From Candidatus Segetimicrobium genomatis (GTDB lineage Bacteria > Sysuimicrobiota > Sysuimicrobiia > Sysuimicrobiales > Segetimicrobiaceae), in assembly GCA_005882275.1 (NCBI GenBank), contig VBAK01000105.1, forward strand, positions 62,001-126,000: DNA of 64,000 bases, given 5' to 3'. A model generated the notes under the pieces. It was not told the DNA's origin, did not search any database, and saw only the letters and a list, made by a program, of their open reading frames with translations. Shown here in pieces: positions 59,617-64,000 of the stretch (position 1 is the stretch's first letter; every line of letters starts with the position of its first letter). Both the position numbers and the translations under genes were made by a program.

Positions 59617-60546
59617 ATGACTGATCTGGAGCGGTACATCCTGGACGAGTGGACGGAGGACTACCGCGAAGGTCATGTCCCCCGCCGGGAGTTCCTCAGG
59701 CGCGTCGCGGTGTTCTCGGGTGGGGCCGCCGCGGGCGTCTCGACGCTGGCGAGGCTGGGGATCCCGGCCTCCGCCGAAGAGGTGGCCGCGGCCGCACGAG
59801 CGCCCGTTCCCCTGCGGGCCCAGACCGCCGCGGTGACCGTGCCCGCCGATGATCCCGCGATCGAGGCGCGGGCGGTCTCGTTCTCGCTCGGCGCGATGGC
59901 GATCCAGGCCTATCTCGCCCTGCCGAAGCAGAAGCCCAAGGCGCCCGGCGTGATCATCGTGCATGAGAATCGCGGCCTCCTCGAGCACTTCAAGGATGTC
60001 GCGCGGCGGCTTGCCAAGGCCGGATACGCCGCGCTGGTCCCAGACCTCCTCTCCCCGCAGGGAGGCACCGGCAAGTTCACCGACTCCGCGCAGGCGGCCA
60101 CGGTGCTCTCCCAGACGCCGCCGGCCCAGCACGTCGCCCTGCTCAACGCCGGCGTGGGCTACCTTCAGGGATTGCCCTCCGTGCGCGCCGACCGGGTGGG
60201 GACGATGGGATTCTGCTTCGGGGGCGGCATGGTCTGGCGGCTGGCGACGCAGAACCCGGATCTGCGGGCCGCCGTGCCGTTCTACGGTCCCAACCCGCCG
60301 CTGGAGGACGTGTCGAAGATCCGCGCCGCGGTGCTGGCGTTCTACGGCGCCAACGATTCGTTCGTCAATCCCGGCATCGCCGCGATGCGCGAGGCCCTCG
60401 ATCGGGCCGGCGTGACGTACGAGATGAAGATCTACGACGGGGCCGGCCACGCGTTCTTCAACGACACGGGGGACAAGTACGCCGCCGCCGCGGCGAAAGA
60501 CGCCTGGGCCCGCGCGCTCGCCTGGTTCGGCCGGTGGCTCGCATGA
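59617..60546 (+). CDS. Tat-exported dienelactone hydrolase-family protein
   Basis: 309 aa from ATG 59617 (GGGGGGACCG upstream). PRREFLRRVAVFSGGAAAGVSTLA is a twin-arginine-type signal, so the enzyme is exported. The alpha/beta-hydrolase domain has the nucleophile Cys in MGFCFGGGMVW, Asp in FYGANDSFVNP and His in GAGHAFFNDTG, the complete DLH triad. PGVIIVHENRGLLEHFKDVARRLAKAGY is the usual oxyanion region. True dienelactone hydrolases act in chlorocatechol breakdown, but no such genes are nearby, so the substrate is open. ATGA overlaps the cytidine deaminase start. Confidence 0.87.
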   Translation: MTDLERYILDEWTEDYREGHVPRREFLRRVAVFSGGAAAGVSTLARLGIPASAEEVAAAARAPVPLRAQTAAVTVPADDPAIEARAVSFSLGAMAIQAYLALPKQKPKAPGVIIVHENRGLLEHFKDVARRLAKAGYAALVPDLLSPQGGTGKFTDSAQAATVLSQTPPAQHVALLNAGVGYLQGLPSVRADRVGTMGFCFGGGMVWRLATQNPDLRAAVPFYGPNPPLEDVSKIRAAVLAFYGANDSFVNPGIAAMREALDRAGVTYEMKIYDGAGHAFFNDTGDKYAAAAAKDAWARALAWFGRWLA

Positions 60547-61034
60547 GGCGCGCATCCGGCAGGAGCGCAAAGCGCGCCCGGCGTCCCCGGCGTCCGCTCC
60601 CCGCCCTCCGGCGGCCCCATCTCTCCAAGGAGCACGCGCGGCTGGTCCGCGTCGCGGCGCGGGCGCGTCGCCGGGCGTACGCGCCCTATTCGCAGTTCCC
60701 GGTCGGCGCGGCAGTGCTGGCCAGCGACGGCACCGTCTACGCCGGGTGCAACGTCGAGAACGCGTCCTACGGGCTGGCGCTCTGCGCGGAGCGCGTGGCG
60801 ATTCATACGGCGGTGGCGAACGGCCGGCGGCGGCTGACCGCGGTCGCGGTGGTGGGGCCGGCCGGGATCACCCTCACCCCGTGCGGGGCCTGCCGCCAGG
60901 TGATGGAAGAGTTCGGTGTGCAGAACGTGATCCTCGCCTCCCCGCGAGGAGCGCCCACCCTGGTCGCGTTCCCGGCGCTGCTGCCCAGCCCGTTCCCCCA
61001 GGTCGCGGCGCGGGGCCGGCATGCCGGTCTATAA
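60543..61034 (+). CDS. cdd: Cytidine deaminase
   Basis: 163 aa from ATG 60543, with an Arg-rich N-terminal extension of about 30 residues. The small tetrameric CDA core is AYAPYSQFPVGAAVL, then NVENASYGLALCAERVAIHTAV (zinc Cys and catalytic Glu in CAE) and LTPCGACRQVMEEF (two more zinc Cys). It deaminates cytidine and deoxycytidine for pyrimidine salvage. The gene overlaps dienelactone hydrolase by 4 nt and recO by 14 nt. The era gene often found beside ybeY-cdd-recO is not present. Confidence 0.93.
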   Translation: MRRASGRSAKRARRPRRPLPALRRPHLSKEHARLVRVAARARRRAYAPYSQFPVGAAVLASDGTVYAGCNVENASYGLALCAERVAIHTAVANGRRRLTAVAVVGPAGITLTPCGACRQVMEEFGVQNVILASPRGAPTLVAFPALLPSPFPQVAARGRHAGL

Positions 61035-61896
61035 GACGGAGGCGATCGTCCTCCGGCAGCAGGCGCTGGGCGAAGCGGATCGCATCGTCACGCTCTTCAC
61101 CCGAGAGTACGGAAAGCTGCGGGCGGCCGCCAAGGGCATTCGTCGGCCGGCCAGCCGGCTGGCCGGCCGGCTCGAGCCGTTTACCCATGCGCGGCTGCTG
61201 CTGGCCCGCGGGCGGACCCTGGACGTGATCGCTCAGGCCGAGATCGTCGAGGCGTTCGCGGGCGTGCGGGCGGACCTGATCCGGTCCGCGTACGCGGCCT
61301 ACGTGGCGGAACTCGTCGACCGCGGGCTGGCCGATCGCGATCCGCATCAGGAGGTCTTCGCCCTGACCCTCGACGCGCTCGAGGCGCTGGGGCGCTCGCG
61401 CGAGGACGACGCGGATGTCGCGGTCCTGCATTTCGCGCTGCGCCTCGCCGGATGTCTCGGCTATCAGCCCGAGACGGCCGCGTGCGTGGAATGCGGGCGG
61501 CGCCTTCCCCGCGCCCGCGGCGCGGCGGAGGCGTGGGCCTTCAGTCCCGCAAGAGGAGGCGCCCTCTGCCCGGCGTGCCGGAGGGAGGATGCGGAGGCGG
61601 TCCCCGTGGCCCCCGGGCTGCTGGCGGCGTTCGACCACCTCATCCGGACGTCCGGGCCCGAGTCGTCCCGGCTTCGGATGACGCCCGTCCAGCGTGGGGA
61701 CCTGGCCCGGCTGGTCCAGCTCCACCTGGAGCACCGGTGGGAAGCCAGGCTGCGCGCGCCCCTGGTGATCAAACGCCTCAGAGAGCCTGTGCGGACGCCG
61801 CTGAAGGATCACGGCGGGGGTGACGGCGCGATCGCAGAGGGACGAGTTCGTGTAGCCCGCCTCGCGGACGCCACTGAAGGATCACGGCGGGGGTGA
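61021..61896 (+). CDS. recO: DNA repair protein RecO
   Basis: 291 aa from ATG 61021. The N-terminal OB-fold reads YKTEAIVLRQQALGEADRIVTLFTREYGKLRAAAKGIRRPASRLAGRLEPF; the helical domain has AAYVAELVDRGLADRDPHQEVFALTLDAL; the zinc motif is CVECGRRL...CPACRRE. RecO loads RecA on SSB-coated DNA with RecR. The reading frame ends inside a 73-bp tandem repeat, so its last about 35 residues (RTPLKDHGGGDGAIAEG...) are repeat-encoded and are unlikely to be native; the ancestral end may lie near REPV. Confidence 0.92.
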   Translation: MPVYKTEAIVLRQQALGEADRIVTLFTREYGKLRAAAKGIRRPASRLAGRLEPFTHARLLLARGRTLDVIAQAEIVEAFAGVRADLIRSAYAAYVAELVDRGLADRDPHQEVFALTLDALEALGRSREDDADVAVLHFALRLAGCLGYQPETAACVECGRRLPRARGAAEAWAFSPARGGALCPACRREDAEAVPVAPGLLAAFDHLIRTSGPESSRLRMTPVQRGDLARLVQLHLEHRWEARLRAPLVIKRLREPVRTPLKDHGGGDGAIAEGRVRVARLADATEGSRRG

Positions 61897-61980
61897 CGGC
61901 GCGATCGCAGAGGGACGAGTTCGTGTAGCCCGCCTCGCGGACGCCACTCAAGGATCACGGCGGGGGTGACGGCGCGATCG
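61791..61980 (+). repeat. 73-bp direct tandem repeat, about 2.6 copies, across the recO stop
   Basis: Units begin at 61791, 61864 and 61937 and are nearly identical (GCGGACGCCactgaaggatc...), the third being partial. The period is not a multiple of three, so each copy shifts frame; the recO stop falls in copy two. Near-identity implies a recent duplication or replication slippage. Confidence 0.9.
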
Positions 61981-61986
61981 TGCGCG

Positions 61987-61995
61987 TGTTAAGAT
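61987..61995 (+). promoter_or_regulatory. Extended -10 element after the 73-bp repeat
   Basis: TGT-TAAGAT, 21 nt upstream of the small membrane protein gene; another instance of the TGYTANNAT-type element. Confidence 0.45.
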
Positions 61996-62016
61996 AAGCG
62001 TGCGGGAGGTGGTCGC

Positions 62017-62259
62017 ATGGAGATCGACCTGGAGCGGGCGAAGCGCGCGATTGCCCAATTTGGGGGCGCGATAGACGAGGCCAGGCGAGCGGTGCGTCAG
62101 GGCCGCCCCGGGATGCTGCGGGTCAACGATGAGGACCGGGTCATCGAGCTGCCCCTGACCTGGGCGGCGGCGGCGTTTGCCGCCCTCGCCGTCGCCACCG
62201 TCCTGACGTCCGTGCCCCTGCGGCGGAAGCGCGAAGAAGAGCCGCTCGGCATCGGGTGA
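62017..62259 (+). CDS. Small DUF4342-like membrane protein
   Basis: 80 aa from ATG 62017 with GGGAGGTGG 4-5 nt upstream. A charged N-terminal helix (MEIDLERAKRAIAQFGGAIDEARRAVRQG) leads to MLRVNDEDRVIELPLTWAAAAFAALAVATVL, that is a short strand-strand-ELPLT turn followed by one transmembrane helix, and a positive tail (RRKREEEPLG). The strand plus xELPLTxx helix pattern resembles DUF4342 proteins. Function unknown. It lies between recO and glyQ. Confidence 0.7.
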   Translation: MEIDLERAKRAIAQFGGAIDEARRAVRQGRPGMLRVNDEDRVIELPLTWAAAAFAALAVATVLTSVPLRRKREEEPLGIG

Positions 62260-62323
62260 CGGCCGGACGGGATCGGCTTTTCGTCCCCCCGAACAAGCAG
62301 CGGACGCTTGAGAAGGAGGACGA

Positions 62324-63208
62324 ATGCATTTTCAAGACCTCATCCTCTCGCTGGAGCGTTACTGGGCCGCGTACGGCTGCGTGATCGCGCAGCCGTACGA
62401 TGGTGAAGTGGGGGCCGGGACGATGCACCCGGCCACCTTTCTACGCGCGCTGGGTCCCGAGCCGTGGAAGGTCGCGTACACTCAGCCGAGCCGGCGGCCG
62501 ACCGACGGGCGGTACGGCAAGAACCCCAACCGGCTGTACACCCATCTGCAATATCAGGTCCTCCTCAAGCCCGCCCCCGCCGACGTGCAGGACCTGTACC
62601 TCCGGAGCATCGCGGGGCTGGGCATCAAGATGCCCGATCACGACCTCCGCTTCCTCGAGGACGACTGGGAGGCTCCGACGCTGGGGGCCTGGGGTCTGGG
62701 CTGGCAGGTGTTCCTGGACGGGCAGGAAATCAGCCAGTTCACCTACATGCAGCAGGTCGGCGGCATGGACGTTCCGCTCATCTCCGCTGAACTGACCTAC
62801 GGCCTGGAGCGGATCGCCCAGTCTGTTCAACGGAAGGACAGCGTCTTCGACCTCGTCTGGGCGCCCGGGGTCACCTACGGCGAGATCCGCCAGCAGGAGG
62901 AGTTCGAGCAGTCGATGTATGCGCTCGAGACGGCGGATGTCGCCGCGCTGGGGCAGCTCTTCGAGGCCTACGAGCGCGAAGCCCGGCGGCTGCTCGACGC
63001 CCGGCTGGCGTTTCCGGCCTACGAGTACACGCTGAAGTGCTCCCACGTTTTCAATCTGCTGGATGCGCGGGGCGCGGTGGGGGTCGCGGAGCGGGCGGCG
63101 CTGATGGGCCGGTGCCGCGCCCTGGCGCGGCGCAGCGCGGACCTGTACCTCGCCCGCCGAGAGGAGATGGGCTGGCCGCTGCTTCGGGACCGCGTGCATG
63201 CCGCCTAA
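62324..63208 (+). CDS. glyQ: Glycyl-tRNA synthetase alpha subunit
   Basis: 294 aa from ATG 62324 (GAGAAGGAGG upstream). It is the bacterial alpha2beta2-type GlyRS catalytic subunit: [110 protein letters not shown] and [12 protein letters not shown]. The usual YDIEVGAG is YDGEVGAG. Unlike many relatives no T-box was found before it. The stop overlaps the glyS start by 11 nt, so the two subunits are made together. Confidence 0.97.
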   Translation: MHFQDLILSLERYWAAYGCVIAQPYDGEVGAGTMHPATFLRALGPEPWKVAYTQPSRRPTDGRYGKNPNRLYTHLQYQVLLKPAPADVQDLYLRSIAGLGIKMPDHDLRFLEDDWEAPTLGAWGLGWQVFLDGQEISQFTYMQQVGGMDVPLISAELTYGLERIAQSVQRKDSVFDLVWAPGVTYGEIRQQEEFEQSMYALETADVAALGQLFEAYEREARRLLDARLAFPAYEYTLKCSHVFNLLDARGAVGVAERAALMGRCRALARRSADLYLARREEMGWPLLRDRVHAA

Positions 63209-64000
63209 ACCGGCCCGGCACAAACGGCCGCGGCTCGTCTTCGAGATCGGCACCGAAGAATTGCCCGCGGCCGCCGCATGGGCCGCGGCCCGGCAGATCC
63301 GGGAGATGGCGCCCGAGGCGCTGCGCGCCGCCCGGATCCCCTGCGGAGCGGTCGCCGCGTGGTCGACACCCCGGCGGATCGTCCTTGCCGTCGAGGAGAT
63401 GGCGCTCCGGCAGGAGGACGCCGTCCGTGAGGTACGCGGTCCCGCCGCGCGCGTGGCGTACGCGGCGGACGGCCGGCCCACCCAGGCCGCCGAGGGGTTC
63501 GCGCGCGCGCAGGGAGTGCCCGTGGCCGGCCTGGAGCGCCGGTCGACCCCACAGGGCGAGTACGTGTTTGCCGTCCTGCGCTCTCCGGGCGGCCCCACCA
63601 TCAAGGCGCTCGGCGAGGTGCTGCCCGCGCTGGCCGCGGGGCTGGCGTTTCCCAAGGCGATGCGCTGGGGTCCCGAGTCCGTCCGCTTCGCGCGGCCGGT
63701 GCGGTGGCTGGTGGCGCTCCTCGGGCGCGAGATCGTCTCCTGTCGCTTCGCGGACGTCGAGGCGGGCAGGCGCACCTACGGCCACCGCGTCCTGAGCCCT
63801 CGCCCGATCACGGTCCAAAACGCCCAAGGCTTCGAGGCGGCGCTCCGCCGCGGATACGTCCTCCTCGACCCGGAGGCGCGGCGCCGGCGGATCACCGAGT
63901 CGGCCATTCGGGCGGCGCGCCGCGCGGGCGGGCACCCGATCCTGGACCCCGACCTCCTCGAGGAAACCGTCCAGCTGGTGGAGTGGCCCGAAGCCTTCTC
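63198..64000 (+). CDS. glyS: Glycyl-tRNA synthetase beta subunit (runs off the window)
   Basis: The frame from ATG 63198 is open to the last base and so is missing from the ORF track. It begins [27 protein letters not shown], with the GlyS hallmark EIGTEELP, then [67 protein letters not shown] and the late [13 protein letters not shown]. The 267 codons cover the N-terminal third. Beta supplies tRNA recognition and editing-like domains to the GlyQ catalytic dimer. Confidence 0.96.
   Translation, partial: MPPKPARHKRPRLVFEIGTEELPAAAAWAAARQIREMAPEALRAARIPCGAVAAWSTPRRIVLAVEEMALRQEDAVREVRGPAARVAYAADGRPTQAAEGFARAQGVPVAGLERRSTPQGEYVFAVLRSPGGPTIKALGEVLPALAAGLAFPKAMRWGPESVRFARPVRWLVALLGREIVSCRFADVEAGRRTYGHRVLSPRPITVQNAQGFEAALRRGYVLLDPEARRRRITESAIRAARRAGGHPILDPDLLEETVQLVEWPEAF

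Noticed and set aside
61791-61980. CRISPR array
   Set aside because: The repeat is a direct head-to-tail 73-bp duplication without distinct spacers, and no cas gene is present.

Overview
The window is a 64 kb, very GC-rich, gene-dense bacterial chromosome segment. T-box control of a tRNA synthetase gene, HrcA/CIRCE heat-shock control, a hemE-hemH-hemY cluster, ArgR with an argCJBDGHR cluster, a class I lysyl-tRNA synthetase, a DgkA-type lipid kinase and glyQ/glyS all fit an uncultured lineage of Bacillati (Terrabacteria). The gene neighbourhoods recall the CSP1-3/Sysuimicrobiota group. That placement is inference; there is no rRNA in the window to test it.

Layout. 1-4.9 kb: the 3' end of a class I lysS, a D-2-hydroxyacid dehydrogenase, an EF-G paralogue and a NamZ-like muramidase on the other strand. 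5.0-7.2 kb: tRNA-Val(GAC) followed by a degraded accessory islet, consisting of a frameshifted DUF4926 gene, an addiction-module antitoxin whose ParE partner carries a nonsense codon, an intact Phd/VapC pair behind a palindromic operator, and a beta-propeller remnant. 7.2-12.6 kb: an LLM oxidoreductase, a small membrane protein and the most unusual system here, a Ser/Thr kinase / VWA / PP2C phosphatase triad of TerY-P (YegI-YegL-YegK) type. Its kinase carries an OB-fold, a Pro-Ala-Lys repeat tail and a C-terminal membrane anchor.

12.6-23.2 kb: a molybdopterin oxidoreductase diverging from a Tat-exported sulfite-oxidase-family enzyme paired with a cupredoxin, then exported or envelope proteins (SPOR, PQQ-dehydrogenase-like propeller, PilX-like, a two-repeat secreted protein). 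23.3-26.9 kb: late haem synthesis. 26.8-32.8 kb (minus strand): a peptide/nickel-type ABC transporter (binding protein and two permeases, no ATPases) followed by an orphan molybdenum hydroxylase large subunit.

33-43 kb: T-box-controlled thrS, yceI, holA, rpsT, murJ, CIRCE-hrcA-dnaJ, prmA, mgsA and a DUF1326 gene. 43.7-56.2 kb: carAB and argC-J-B-D-G-H-R, making carbamoyl phosphate and arginine except for the missing ornithine carbamoyltransferase. ArgR-box-like sites overlap the carA and argC promoters and the regulator gene closes the cluster. 56.4-64 kb: ybeY, dgkA, a CBS/CorC membrane protein, DUF502, a dienelactone hydrolase, cdd, recO (with a 73-bp tandem repeat at its 3' end), a small membrane protein, glyQ and the start of glyS.

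Most genes are packed with 4-35 nt overlaps, so translational coupling is common. Several promoters share an extended -10 of the form TGYTANNAT, and two of these sit so close to the start codon that leaderless mRNAs are likely.
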